Assembly (NCBI RefSeq): GCF_009690905.1
Contig: NZ_VOSW01000013.1
Span: forward strand, 62,001 to 126,000
Length of the DNA stretch: 64,000 bases
Origin: Paraburkholderia madseniana
GTDB lineage: Bacteria > Pseudomonadota > Gammaproteobacteria > Burkholderiales > Burkholderiaceae
Reading direction: 5' to 3'
This document shows positions 34,348 to 42,692 of this stretch, in pieces. Position numbers and translations under genes: made by a program. The notes under the pieces are model-generated. The model saw only the letters and a program-made list of their open reading frames with translations, did not search any database and had not been told where the DNA came from. Each line of letters begins with the position of its first letter. Positions within the stretch are counted from its first letter, which is position 1.

Positions 34348-35358
34348 TCAGGCTGTGGCTGTCGGGCGCGTCAGCACCTGCGGGTTCACCGGTGTCGGCG
34401 GCTTGCCGGCCGCTGCGCCGTACCCTAGAGCGGCGATCAAATTGTCTGCGCAAAGCGAGGCCATCGCACGCCGCGTGCTGACAGACGCGCTGCCAATATG
34501 CGGCGTAAGCACCACATTCTTTTGCGCGAGAAGCGCCGGGCAGATAACCGGTTCACCTTCGAATACATCCAGACCCGCCGCCGCGATGCTGCCTTCGTTC
34601 AGCGCTACCGCCAAAGCTGCGTCGTCCACTACGCCGCCACGCGCGATGTTGGTCAGCGTGGCCGACGATTTCATCTGCTTGAGTTCCGCGGCGCCAATCG
34701 CGTGATGCGAGCTGGCCGAGTAAGGCACCACGATGATCAGGTGATCCGACTCGCGCAACAGCGTTTCCTTGTCGACATAGCGTGCCTTGCAGCTCTCTTC
34801 GACATCCGGCGCCAGTTGCGAGCGATTGTGATAGATCACGCGCATGCCGAAGCCGAATGCGCCACGTCGCGCAATGGCCTGGCCGATACGTCCCATGCCG
34901 AGAATGCCGAGCGTCGAACCATGCACGTCGTTGCCGACGAACATGTCGTAGCGTCCGGTTTTGGTCCATTCGCCGGCACGCAGGAAATGCTCCGACTCGG
35001 TGATGCGGCGCGCCGTTGCCATCATCAGCGCGAAGCCGAAATCGGCGGTGGTATCCGTCAGGACGTCCGGCGTATTCGTCACCAGCACGCCACGCGCGGT
35101 ACAGGCTTCCACGTCAACGTTGTTGTAGCCCACGCCGATATTGCATACCGCCTTCAACTGCGGGCAAGCGTCGAGCAAGGTCGCGTCGATCCGGTCGCTG
35201 CCGGCCGTCATGGCCCCCACCTTGCCTTGCAGCCTGGCAATCAGCTCTGGTTGCGTCCAGATCGTATCGTCCGGATTGTCGGTCACGTCGAAGTTCGCGC
35301 GCAGGCGGTCGACGATGTCCGGAAATGACGCACGGGTAACCAGTACCGATGCACCCAT
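34348..35358 (-). CDS. D-isomer-specific 2-hydroxyacid dehydrogenase (2-ketogluconate/glyoxylate reductase type)
   Basis: NAD(P)H-dependent reductase of 336 residues. The Rossmann motif LGMGRIGQAIARR lies near 157. The catalytic triad is visible as Arg in TNIARGGVVDD (about 235), Glu in GLDVFEGEPV (about 264) and His in TPHIGSAS (about 285). It resembles TkrA/GhrB enzymes, which reduce 2-ketogluconate, hydroxypyruvate and glyoxylate. With gluconokinase and the IdnO-like SDR downstream, a 2-ketogluconate to gluconate role fits. Co-transcribed with the SDR gene 33 nt upstream. Confidence 0.9.
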   Translation of the reverse strand: MGASVLVTRASFPDIVDRLRANFDVTDNPDDTIWTQPELIARLQGKVGAMTAGSDRIDATLLDACPQLKAVCNIGVGYNNVDVEACTARGVLVTNTPDVLTDTTADFGFALMMATARRITESEHFLRAGEWTKTGRYDMFVGNDVHGSTLGILGMGRIGQAIARRGAFGFGMRVIYHNRSQLAPDVEESCKARYVDKETLLRESDHLIIVVPYSASSHHAIGAAELKQMKSSATLTNIARGGVVDDAALAVALNEGSIAAAGLDVFEGEPVICPALLAQKNVVLTPHIGSASVSTRRAMASLCADNLIAALGYGAAAGKPPTPVNPQVLTRPTATA

Positions 35359-35390
35359 GGAAAACCTCCTTGTTGGACTCTGGATTGCAC

Positions 35391-36149
35391 TTACTCGTTG
35401 TGGTCGGCGGGATCGCGCTTGATCGTCGTCAGCCCGCCCGGCACCTGCAGCGTGGGCAGGATTTCCATATTGCTAATGTTGACCGCGAGCGGCGCGGCGA
35501 TCGCAAAGGCGATGGCATCGGCAATATCGGACGGCAGCGGCAACTCGAAGCCATCAATGAACTGCTTGCGCGCCGCCTCGATGTCGCCATGCACGTGGCC
35601 AAAAATATCGGTGGCGACACGGCCCGGACAGATCTCCGTCACGCGTACGCGTCTGCCGGTCGCGTCCACTCGCAACTGGCGCGACAACGCATGGATGCCG
35701 GCCTTCGTTGCGGCGTAAATGGAGTTGCCGTTGAAGTTGTAGATCCCTGCGATCGAACTGATATTGACGATATGACCGCGATCGCGGGCAACCATGCCCG
35801 GCATGGTAAGCCGCACGATATGCAGAACAGCTTGCAGGTTGACTTCCACCTGAAGGTCGATGTCTGCGGCAGCGGCATCCAGAATCGAGCCTTTGGTCGA
35901 TACGCCGGCGTTGTTCACGACGATATCGAACTGCACGTCCTGCGTCAGCTTCGTGACGGCTGCCAGATCGCACACGTCGATCGCGTGCGGGATGCAACCG
36001 GTTCGCTCCGCCAGCTCATTCAGACGATCCGCGTTGCGGGCGAGCGCATGCACTTCGAGTCCTTCACGGCAGAAGCGCTCGACGATCGCAGCGCCCATTC
36101 CGGTCGAAGCGCCCGTCACCAGCGCGGTCTTATAGTCTGAAAACGGCAT
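35391..36149 (-). CDS. SDR-family oxidoreductase (serine/3-hydroxy acid dehydrogenase-like)
   Basis: Short-chain dehydrogenase of 252 residues. The cofactor motif TGASTGMG is near 13, NNAGVSTKGSI near 81 and the catalytic YAATKAGIHALSRQL near 149. The overall pattern, including RVTEICPGRVATDIFGHVHGD, is like the YdfG group that oxidises serine or 3-hydroxy acids. It is the first gene downstream of the Nac-type promoter at 36214-36277 and is followed by the 2-hydroxyacid dehydrogenase. Confidence 0.87.
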   Translation of the reverse strand: MPFSDYKTALVTGASTGMGAAIVERFCREGLEVHALARNADRLNELAERTGCIPHAIDVCDLAAVTKLTQDVQFDIVVNNAGVSTKGSILDAAAADIDLQVEVNLQAVLHIVRLTMPGMVARDRGHIVNISSIAGIYNFNGNSIYAATKAGIHALSRQLRVDATGRRVRVTEICPGRVATDIFGHVHGDIEAARKQFIDGFELPLPSDIADAIAFAIAAPLAVNISNMEILPTLQVPGGLTTIKRDPADHNE

Positions 36150-36213
36150 GAATGACCTCTATCTGTAGTTCTGAACTGTCGCCCTTTGAGGCGTGCGATA
36201 AGCCTGTTACCAA

Positions 36214-36277
36214 TGTATACGCCGTGAAAACGTGGGGCAAAGACGGATTGGCTTTGTGGCGATAAGACTGGCTTATG
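36214..36277 (-). promoter_or_regulatory. Nac-type promoter of the SDR/hydroxyacid dehydrogenase operon
   Basis: On the minus strand the Nac box ATAAGCCAGTCTTAT (ATA-N9-TAT) starts at 36276. A -35 TTTGCC (36241-36236), a 16-bp spacer and a -10 TATACA (36219-36214) follow. The layout is identical in spacing to the sites at 41424, 42594, 45283 and 47331. The SDR gene starts 65 bp downstream of the -10. Confidence 0.75.
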
Positions 36278-36321
36278 GTTGATCAATGCAGGTTGATCGA
36301 TGCAGGTCGGCCGGCGCGCGC

Positions 36322-37089
36322 CTAGCGTACGAGCTTCGACACCGGCACGACCCGGCCACCCGCCGATTCGATCACGCCGCGCACCGTGCGCGCGAGTTCG
36401 ACGGCACCAGGCGTATCGCCGTGCAGCAGGATCGATTGGACCGCGATCTTGAGCTTGTTGCCCGTGATCGTCGTGATCGTGCCGTCTTCGAGCAACTCCT
36501 TGACGCGTGCGAGGACAGCCGCGCGGTCCTTGATGACCGCGCCTTCCAGCTTGCGCGACACGAGCGCGCCCTGATCGTCGTAGGCACGGTCGGCGAGAAA
36601 CGTGTTGGCCGTGCGCATCCCGATGTGATCGGCGGCCCGTTCGATTTCGGTGTTCGTCGAAACGCTGATGATCAGATCGCGATCAAACTCGGCGAGCGCC
36701 CGCACCAGCGGCTCGGCCAGTTCATACGATGCCGCAGCCATGTTGCCCAGCGCGCCGTGAAAGCTCATGTGCGTGACGCGATGCCCGGCCCGCTTCGCGA
36801 TGCCCGCAAGCGCGCCCATCTGATACACCACGTAATTCGCCAGTTCAAGCGGGTCCGCCTGAATCTGCCGCCGGCCGAAGCCCATCATGTCGGGAAAGCC
36901 GACATGCGCGCCGACGTCGATCTGGCGCGCGAGAGCCATCCGCACCGTCTTGTCCATGATGACGGGGTCGCCCGCGTGATAGCCGCATGCGACGTTGGCG
37001 GACGAAACGATATCGAGCATCGCTTCGTCTTCGCCCATTCGATAGGGTCCAAAGCCTTCGCCCAGGTCCGCGTTCAGGTCGATTTCCAC
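36322..37089 (-). CDS. pxpA: 5-oxoprolinase subunit A (LamB/YcsF family)
   Basis: Cytoplasmic protein of 255 residues of the LamB/YcsF family. The N-terminus EIDLNADLGEGFGPYRMGED and the motif ANVACGYHAGDP are diagnostic, as is HVGFPDMMGFGRR. With PxpB and PxpC it forms the ATP-dependent 5-oxoprolinase that opens pyroglutamate to glutamate. It is the last gene of the accB-accC-pxpB-pxpC-BCCP2-pxpA run, 85 nt after the BCCP-like gene. Its stop is converging toward no gene; the next operon's promoter follows at 36214. Confidence 0.92.
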   Translation of the reverse strand: MEIDLNADLGEGFGPYRMGEDEAMLDIVSSANVACGYHAGDPVIMDKTVRMALARQIDVGAHVGFPDMMGFGRRQIQADPLELANYVVYQMGALAGIAKRAGHRVTHMSFHGALGNMAAASYELAEPLVRALAEFDRDLIISVSTNTEIERAADHIGMRTANTFLADRAYDDQGALVSRKLEGAVIKDRAAVLARVKELLEDGTITTITGNKLKIAVQSILLHGDTPGAVELARTVRGVIESAGGRVVPVSKLVR

Positions 37090-37174
37090 TATCCACTCTC
37101 CATTCTTTAAGCGGTCTGTGCCGGGCTATCCGCAGCGGACCACACCGACTCAGTGTCTATCTATCGATATGCGT

Positions 37175-37639
37175 CTACGCCGACGGCGAGAGTTCGAGCA
37201 AGGGCGTTCCGTAACCGACCGTTGTGCCATGCGAGACGCACAAGCGCATGACCATGCCGTCCGCCGACGCGACCACGGGCACGCACAATTGCGCGATCTG
37301 CAGCAAGCCGACAATGTCGCCCGGTTTGACGTGATCGCCCGCGCTGACCAAAGGCGTTGAGCGCGCCGGATGCGTCGACAGAAAGATGCCGGCCGACTTC
37401 GCGGTGATGCTGACGGCCTGCGTCTGCGCAGTGTCCGCTGCGCGCGCGAGTCCGCCAGGAACCACAGCCGAAACCGCCTGCGCCGGCGCATCCGCACCAG
37501 CAGAGCAAGGCGCCTGCTCCATCGTCAACCGAACCGTCGCCCCGGGCTTGCTGATTTCGATGAACTCGATATCGACTGCCGCGAGCCACGACGTGATCTG
37601 CCGAAGCTCGCCGATATCCACTTCGATTTTTTGTGTCAT
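37175..37639 (-). CDS. BCCP-like protein lacking the biotinyl lysine
   Basis: Protein of 154 residues with the layout of a biotin carboxyl carrier protein: N-terminal helix (about 1-40), Ala/Pro linker and a C-terminal biotinyl-lipoyl domain (about 75-154; VSAGDHVKPGDIVGLLQIAQ, then ADGMVMRLCVSHGTTVGYGT). Where biotin carriers have EAMKM, this one reads IAQLC at about 114-118, so there is no lysine to biotinylate. It may be a scaffold or adaptor subunit. It starts 3 nt after the pxpC stop. An intact carrier is encoded at the head of the same operon. Confidence 0.8.
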   Translation of the reverse strand: MTQKIEVDIGELRQITSWLAAVDIEFIEISKPGATVRLTMEQAPCSAGADAPAQAVSAVVPGGLARAADTAQTQAVSITAKSAGIFLSTHPARSTPLVSAGDHVKPGDIVGLLQIAQLCVPVVASADGMVMRLCVSHGTTVGYGTPLLELSPSA

Positions 37640-37642
37640 GTG

Positions 37643-38650
37643 TCAGTGTCGGGAAGGGCAAAACAGTGCAACGAGATTGCGCACCCTGACGAGATAACTG
37701 TCCAGTTCTTCCAGCGCCGTAACGGCTTCCGCGTACGTCGTCTGAACAAAGCGAATCTTCGTACCAATGCGCGCCTGCGCGAGCCGCCACAAATCGGCTT
37801 CGATCACGGTGCCGATCTTCGGATAGCCACCCGACGGTTGCGCATCCCGCAACTGAATGATCGGCTGGCCGCTATGCGGCACCTGGATCACGCCCGGCAC
37901 GATGCCGTGCGAACGCTTTTCGATCGAATGCGTCGCGACCAGGGTCGGACCAGCGAGGCGATATCCGTAGCGATCGCTCTGCGGCGTCACTTTCCACCCG
38001 TCGCGCCAGAACGCTTCGAGCGATTCCGGCTCGTAGCAGTCGTATTCCGCGGCGGGCAGCACGCGCACCACGGTTTCGCCTGCCTCGGCTGCGGGCAGGG
38101 ACAGCGGCGCCGGCAACGAGTACTCCGGCGGCACCGTGCCGAATCCTGCGGCGAGCACAGCATCTTGCGGCACGACGCGCTCGGCGAGACCCACTGCCTT
38201 CACCACATCACCCTTCTGCAACTGACGACCGTTGTAGCCGCCGAACTGGCCGCGCAATTGCGTACTGCGGGAACCAAGCACCACCGGTACGTCCACGCCA
38301 CCCGCGAGCGACAGGTAGCAGCGCGTGCCGCTGGTCGGCACGCCGATCGTCAGCACGTCGCCCTGTTTCGCATGCACGGTCCACCACGGCAGCACCGGCC
38401 GGTCGCCTAAGCGCGCCGAACAATCGGCACCGGTGATGGCGAACGAAAGATCTTCAAGGAAGCGGATGCGGAACGGAAACATCGGAATTTCGATGCCGGC
38501 CGCGTCGTCCGGATTGCCGAGCAACAGATTGCCGACCGCGAGCGCCAACCGGTCCATCGCGCCGGCCGTTCCCACGCCGTAACGCAGATAGCCTTCACGC
38601 CCCTGGTCCTGCACCGTCGCGAGCGCGGACGAAGACAAGATCTCGATCAT
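37643..38650 (-). CDS. pxpC: 5-oxoprolinase subunit C (biotin-dependent carboxyltransferase-like)
   Basis: Protein of 335 residues of the KipA/PxpC (allophanate hydrolase subunit 2) family. The N-terminus [20 protein letters not shown] and YGVGTAGAMDRLALAVGNLL are diagnostic, as are LSLAGGVDVPVVLGSRSTQ and GYPKIGTVIEADLWRLAQ. It joins PxpB and PxpA in 5-oxoproline cleavage. The ATG overlaps the PxpB stop by four bases. Confidence 0.93.
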   Translation of the reverse strand: MIEILSSSALATVQDQGREGYLRYGVGTAGAMDRLALAVGNLLLGNPDDAAGIEIPMFPFRIRFLEDLSFAITGADCSARLGDRPVLPWWTVHAKQGDVLTIGVPTSGTRCYLSLAGGVDVPVVLGSRSTQLRGQFGGYNGRQLQKGDVVKAVGLAERVVPQDAVLAAGFGTVPPEYSLPAPLSLPAAEAGETVVRVLPAAEYDCYEPESLEAFWRDGWKVTPQSDRYGYRLAGPTLVATHSIEKRSHGIVPGVIQVPHSGQPIIQLRDAQPSGGYPKIGTVIEADLWRLAQARIGTKIRFVQTTYAEAVTALEELDSYLVRVRNLVALFCPSRH

Positions 38651-39405
38651 GGAACAATCCTTTCGACGCGAAAGCGGATCATGTCGCCGGGTGCGAGTGT
38701 GGCCGGGTTATCGCGCGTGGGGTCGAAGAACGACATCGATGTATGACCGATCGTGTTCCAGCCGCTCGGTCCCGTCGATGCGGAGACTCCGGTCTGCACT
38801 CCGCCGATCGACACCGCACCGCCAGGCAAACCCAGCACCGGCACCTTGCGCCGTGGCGTGGCGATACGCGGGTCCATGCCGCCCAGATAGCAGTACCCGG
38901 GATGGCTGCCGAGCGCATAGACCGTGTAGAGCGGCGCGCAGTGCAATTGCACGACCTCGTCGATAGACAAGCCGGTGTGATTCACCACGTCCTGCAGATG
39001 CGGCCCGAACTCGCCGCCGTATTCCACCGGCAAGTCCACCACCCTCCCTTCGATCTGCAACTCGCCCGCCGCGGCCCACGCGTCGCGCAACGCGGCGCCG
39101 AGCGAGTCCGGATCGGCGGGCGGCGTGGAAAACGTCAGCATCAGATTGGTCACGCCGGGTACCGCTTCACGCACGCCAGGCCATGATTCGACCTCGCGGG
39201 CGAGTGTCCAGATGCGGCGCTGCGCATGCAGATCGAGCGCGCCGGGCGCTTCGAACAGCATGGCCGTCGTACCCAGCATGCTGATGCAAAGCGCCTGCTC
39301 CGATTCATCCTGTTTCATTGCAAGGACAGTCCTCTGTGAATCCGGACGCAGCCGTTCGACTACGTCCCCGTGCGCAATCGACGCATGCTCAACAGTCAGC
39401 GTCAT
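38647..39405 (-). CDS. pxpB: 5-oxoprolinase subunit B (KipI family)
   Basis: Protein of 252 residues of the KipI/allophanate hydrolase subunit 1 family. Diagnostic segments are [58 protein letters not shown] and [23 protein letters not shown] 39405 overlaps the accC stop as ATGA and is preferred over the ATG at 39429. Confidence 0.92.
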   Translation of the reverse strand: MTLTVEHASIAHGDVVERLRPDSQRTVLAMKQDESEQALCISMLGTTAMLFEAPGALDLHAQRRIWTLAREVESWPGVREAVPGVTNLMLTFSTPPADPDSLGAALRDAWAAAGELQIEGRVVDLPVEYGGEFGPHLQDVVNHTGLSIDEVVQLHCAPLYTVYALGSHPGYCYLGGMDPRIATPRRKVPVLGLPGGAVSIGGVQTGVSASTGPSGWNTIGHTSMSFFDPTRDNPATLAPGDMIRFRVERIVP

Positions 39406-40754
39406 GTCTGTTTCCTCTTTGCGAGCCAACGCTCCAGATGATGAATATCGACGCCGCCCTCACCGAACCCTTCGTCCTCGAGCATGGCCTGATGCAATGG
39501 CACGTTGGTGCGAATGCCTTCGATGCGCATCTCCGAGAGCGCGATGCGCATGCGCGCCAGCGCCTCTTCACGGGTTGCTCCGTGGGTGATCACCTTGGCG
39601 ATCAGCGAGTCGTAATAAGGCGGCACGACCGCGCCGCCACTCATATGCGAGTCCACACGCACGCCGTTGCCACCCGGCAGTTCCCAAACGGAAATCTTCC
39701 CCGGACACGGGGCGAAGGTGAACGGGTCCTCGGCGTTGATCCGGCATTCCAGCGAATGGCCAAGCGTGCGAATGTCCGACTGACGAATCGTCAACGCGTG
39801 TCCCTGGGCGATCCTTATCTGTTCCCGCACGATGTCGATGCCCGACGTCATTTCCGTCACGGGATGTTCGACCTGCAGCCGCGTATTCATTTCGATGAAG
39901 TAGAACTGGCCGTTCTCGAACAGGAATTCGAAGGTGCCCGCGCCGCGGTAATTCGTCTGCCGGCAGGCCTCGACGCAGCGCTCGCCCACTTGCCGGATCA
40001 ATTCCGGGTCGATGCCGGGTGCGGGCGCCTCTTCCAGTACCTTCTGATGACGCCGTTGCAGCGAACAGTCGCGCGAACCGAGCCACAGGGCATTGCCGTG
40101 CGTATCGCACAGGACCTGAATTTCGACGTGACGCGGATGCTCGAGAAACTTCTCGACATAGAGCTCGGGCTTGCCGAAGGCGCGGCGTGCTTCTTCGCGC
40201 GTCACCGACACCGCCTCAAGCAATTGCTCGGGGCCCGGCACGACGCGCATGCCTCGCCCGCCGCCGCCGCCCGCCGCCTTGACGATCACCGGATAGCCGA
40301 TCTCCTGCGCGACCCGCAGGATCTCCGTGGGGTCGTCCGGCAGACCGCCGTCCGGGCCAGGAACACAGGGCACGCCGGCCGCGCGCATGGCCCGTTTGGC
40401 GGCGACCTTGTCGCCCATCGTTCGAATGGAGTCGGGCTCGGGGCCGATGAAGGCCATGCCGGCAGCCTCGACCTGCGCCGCAAAATCCGCGTTTTCCGAC
40501 AGGAAGCCGTAGCCGGGATGAATCGCCTGTGCGCCGCTCACGTGCGCCGCGAACAGGATCGCGGCCCGGTTCAGATAACTCTGCCCCGGTGCGGCAGGAC
40601 CGATGCACAGCGCTTCATCGGCGAGCCGGACATACCGCGCATCGGCGTCTGCCTCGGAATGGACGGCGACGGTTTTCAGACCGAGTTCACGGCAGGCGCG
40701 CTGGATTCGAAGCGCGATCTCGCCGCGGTTGGCAATCAGTACTTTGTTGAACAT
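39402..40754 (-). CDS. accC: Biotin carboxylase, accC paralog
   Basis: ATP-grasp enzyme of 450 residues that carboxylates biotin on its carrier protein. Start [20 protein letters not shown], glycine loop [14 protein letters not shown] (about 159), catalytic region [19 protein letters not shown] (about 228) and [19 protein letters not shown] (about 284-302) are all intact. The genome should carry a housekeeping accBC pair elsewhere, so this one is probably specialised for the pxp operon. It starts 6 nt after accB and overlaps pxpB. Confidence 0.93.
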   Translation of the reverse strand: MFNKVLIANRGEIALRIQRACRELGLKTVAVHSEADADARYVRLADEALCIGPAAPGQSYLNRAAILFAAHVSGAQAIHPGYGFLSENADFAAQVEAAGMAFIGPEPDSIRTMGDKVAAKRAMRAAGVPCVPGPDGGLPDDPTEILRVAQEIGYPVIVKAAGGGGGRGMRVVPGPEQLLEAVSVTREEARRAFGKPELYVEKFLEHPRHVEIQVLCDTHGNALWLGSRDCSLQRRHQKVLEEAPAPGIDPELIRQVGERCVEACRQTNYRGAGTFEFLFENGQFYFIEMNTRLQVEHPVTEMTSGIDIVREQIRIAQGHALTIRQSDIRTLGHSLECRINAEDPFTFAPCPGKISVWELPGGNGVRVDSHMSGGAVVPPYYDSLIAKVITHGATREEALARMRIALSEMRIEGIRTNVPLHQAMLEDEGFGEGGVDIHHLERWLAKRKQT

Positions 40755-40760
40755 GGTCGA

Positions 40761-41258
40761 TCAGCCGATCCGGAACAGCGGCTGCCCGGATTCCACTTCG
40801 CTGCCCGGAGCTACAAGAATCTCCAGAACGGCGCCGCTGAGTTCGGACTCGATCGCGTTGAACATCTTCATTGCCTCGATCGTGCAGAGCACCTGTCCTT
40901 CCTTGATCGTGTCGCCGGGATTCACGAAGGGCGCCTCGCCGGGCGCCGGCGTCAGATGAACGACACCGAACATGGGCGCACGAACGAGTTGCGGCTCACT
41001 GGTGGTTGCGGGGGCTGCCTGAGGGGTGTCGACGGATTGCGCAGGCGCCGCGAGCGGTGATTGAGCCCCTTGGCTCCCTTGGGTGCCCGGGGTGGACGTC
41101 ACGGCTACACGTTCATCGCCCGAAGGCGCCTCAGCCCGCTTGCCGCGCCGTTTCGCCTTCACTAGCTTGACCCGTTCCTCGCCCTCGATGACTTCGAGCT
41201 TGGCCAGCGGAGAGTCCGCCAACAGGTCGATAAGCGCCTTAATCTTCTGGAGATCCAT
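40761..41258 (-). CDS. accB: Biotin carboxyl carrier protein, accB paralog
   Basis: Carrier protein of 165 residues. The N-terminal part (MDLQKIKALIDLLADSPLAK) and Ala/Pro-rich linker are typical. The biotinyl domain holds the modifiable lysine at about 131 in EAMKMFNAIES, so this carrier is functional, unlike the one at 37175. It is the first gene of the carboxylase-5-oxoprolinase operon, 166 bp after the predicted -10 of the Nac-type promoter, which leaves a rather long leader. ATG 41258 fits the AccB N-terminus. Confidence 0.92.
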   Translation of the reverse strand: MDLQKIKALIDLLADSPLAKLEVIEGEERVKLVKAKRRGKRAEAPSGDERVAVTSTPGTQGSQGAQSPLAAPAQSVDTPQAAPATTSEPQLVRAPMFGVVHLTPAPGEAPFVNPGDTIKEGQVLCTIEAMKMFNAIESELSGAVLEILVAPGSEVESGQPLFRIG

Positions 41259-41423
41259 CTTTGAGTCCGTAGCCGGTTGGACGCGCGCCGGTCGATTGGC
41301 GTGCGCGAAGCACCGCTGGGGCTGTACGGCAACCCGATTCAATCTCTGGTTGCCCCGCCCGCGTGACGGCTAGCCTCGTCGCGCCGGCTCACTGCGAACC
41401 GGGGCGATCGACGATGGACTCAA

Positions 41424-41487
41424 TGTATCCGGCGCATAAAAAATGCGCCAAGACGGTTTGGCTTTGTAGCGATAAGGCGCGCTTATG
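41424..41487 (-). promoter_or_regulatory. Nac-type promoter of the accBC-pxp operon
   Basis: On the minus strand the Nac box ATAAGCGCGCCTTAT (41486-41472) is followed by -35 TTGGCG (41451-41446), a 16-bp spacer and -10 GATACA (41429-41424). The box overlaps the stop codon of the nac gene itself. The spacing is identical to four other sites in the window. Confidence 0.75.
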
Positions 41488-42418
41488 TATCGGCGCTATC
41501 GGCGCCGGACTCGAAGCGCACGTCGAGCGCAAGGTCGCCGGCCAGTTCCAGCAGGATGTCCTTGACGGCCGCGGCGGGCTCGGAAAGCGGCAAATGGTCG
41601 GACAGACAGACCGAAAGCGGAATCTTGATGACGGGTGAAACGATCCGGCATTGCACGACGTCGCCCGCCGCGGCTACGACCCGTGCGGTGGAATCGGGCA
41701 GGATGGTCGCACCGATCCCCGCGCTCACCGCGGCCGACAACGTCGACGCGGATTCGATTTCAGCCACGACCTTGGGGATCATCTGCACGCGCGCGAAACC
41801 CTCGTCGACGTACTTGCGCAGATAGTTGTACGGACGCGGCAGCAGCAAAGGCACGTCGCGCAACTCCGTCACGGCGATCTGCTCCTGCGTGATCCCCATG
41901 CTGCGCGGCGCCACGAGGAACAGTTCCTCGTTCATCAGAAGCTGGAACGACAGGCCGTGGACGGGCTTGTCGCCATACAGCACGGCCATGTCCATACGCC
42001 CGTTCATGATCAGTTCGCTGAGCGTCGTGCCGAAATTCTCGTTGATATAGAGCAGGATGTCCGGATGGCGGGCGCGCACGGTCCGCAGCAACGGCAGCGA
42101 CAGCGCCGACGCGCCGGTGCCGGGCGCGAGCCCGACCGAAACCTGGCCTGACAGCGTCTGACCGGCGCTCTTCACGTCGGCCTGAGCCTGTTCGTACTGG
42201 CGCAGTATCAACTGGGCGTGGCGATACAGCGTGGCGCCCGCCTCAGTGGCCGTGACGCCCCGCTTGGTGCGTACGAGCAGTTGTTGCTGGAACTCGTCTT
42301 CGAGTGTGATCAACTGCTGGCTCAGCGCCGGCTGGGCGATATGAAGCACTTCGGCGGCCTGCGTCAGGCTGCCGATATCGACGATCTTCACGAAGTACTT
42401 CAAACGCCGCAGGTTCAC
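41483..42418 (-). CDS. nac: LysR-type nitrogen assimilation control regulator (Nac-like)
   Basis: Regulator of 311 residues. From memory of enteric Nac, the first 65 residues are almost the same: MNLRRLKYFVKIVDIGSLTQ, AAEVLHIAQPALSQQLITLE and LLVRTKRGVTATEAG. The effector domain keeps GQVSVGLAPGTGASA, MDMAVLYGDKP and AGIGATILPDSTAR. Enteric Nac needs no co-inducer, is made under NtrC/sigma-54 control, and binds ATA-N9-TAT. Five perfect such boxes stand before genes in this region. It is divergent from the aminotransferase gene. A sigma-54-like sequence lies upstream at 42460-42475. Confidence 0.88.
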   Translation of the reverse strand: MNLRRLKYFVKIVDIGSLTQAAEVLHIAQPALSQQLITLEDEFQQQLLVRTKRGVTATEAGATLYRHAQLILRQYEQAQADVKSAGQTLSGQVSVGLAPGTGASALSLPLLRTVRARHPDILLYINENFGTTLSELIMNGRMDMAVLYGDKPVHGLSFQLLMNEELFLVAPRSMGITQEQIAVTELRDVPLLLPRPYNYLRKYVDEGFARVQMIPKVVAEIESASTLSAAVSAGIGATILPDSTARVVAAAGDVVQCRIVSPVIKIPLSVCLSDHLPLSEPAAAVKDILLELAGDLALDVRFESGADSADT

Positions 42419-42459
42419 GGTAGTCGCGTCTCAACGTTAAGTGATGGCAACAATGATAG

Positions 42460-42475
42460 GGCAAGCGCCGCCCCG
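42460..42475 (-). promoter_or_regulatory. Possible sigma-54 promoter of nac
   Basis: On the minus strand CGGGGCG-GCGC-TTGCC has the GG-N10-GC core and TTGC at -12, though the -24 element departs from TGGCACG at three positions. It lies about 42 bp before the nac start, a sensible place. No NtrC site was recognised upstream. Confidence 0.35.
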
Positions 42476-42593
42476 CGCACAGTGCTTAAAAAACCTCGCT
42501 CCCGCTCCTGCAACGCTAAAAGCGTGGCCTGTCAGCGTATTCCCGCATGAACCCCGATCGGTAAATGCCGGACGTGCACGCGTACCGTCCTGT

Positions 42594-42657
42594 CATAAGT
42601 GGATGTTATTGCGCCAGCGGAAAGACGTCTTGGCTTGAACTTTTTCGCGCGCTTAAG
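42594..42657 (+). promoter_or_regulatory. Nac-type promoter of the aminotransferase gene
   Basis: Nac box ATAAGTGGATGTTAT (42595-42609), then CGTCTTGGCT with -35 TTGGCT (42630-42635), a 16-bp spacer and a weak -10 CTTAAG (42652-42657). The aminotransferase GTG lies 36 bp further. Confidence 0.65.
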
Positions 42658-42692
42658 GTGAAGCCTCATCAAATGCCGTTGAGGAGTCAAGT

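Noticed and set aside
39318..41060. Long plus-strand open frame of 580 codons
   Set aside because: It is antisense to accC and accB and shows no protein-like motif.
42480..42593. NtrC sites upstream of nac
   Set aside because: No stretch resembles TGCACC-N5-GGTGCA well enough.
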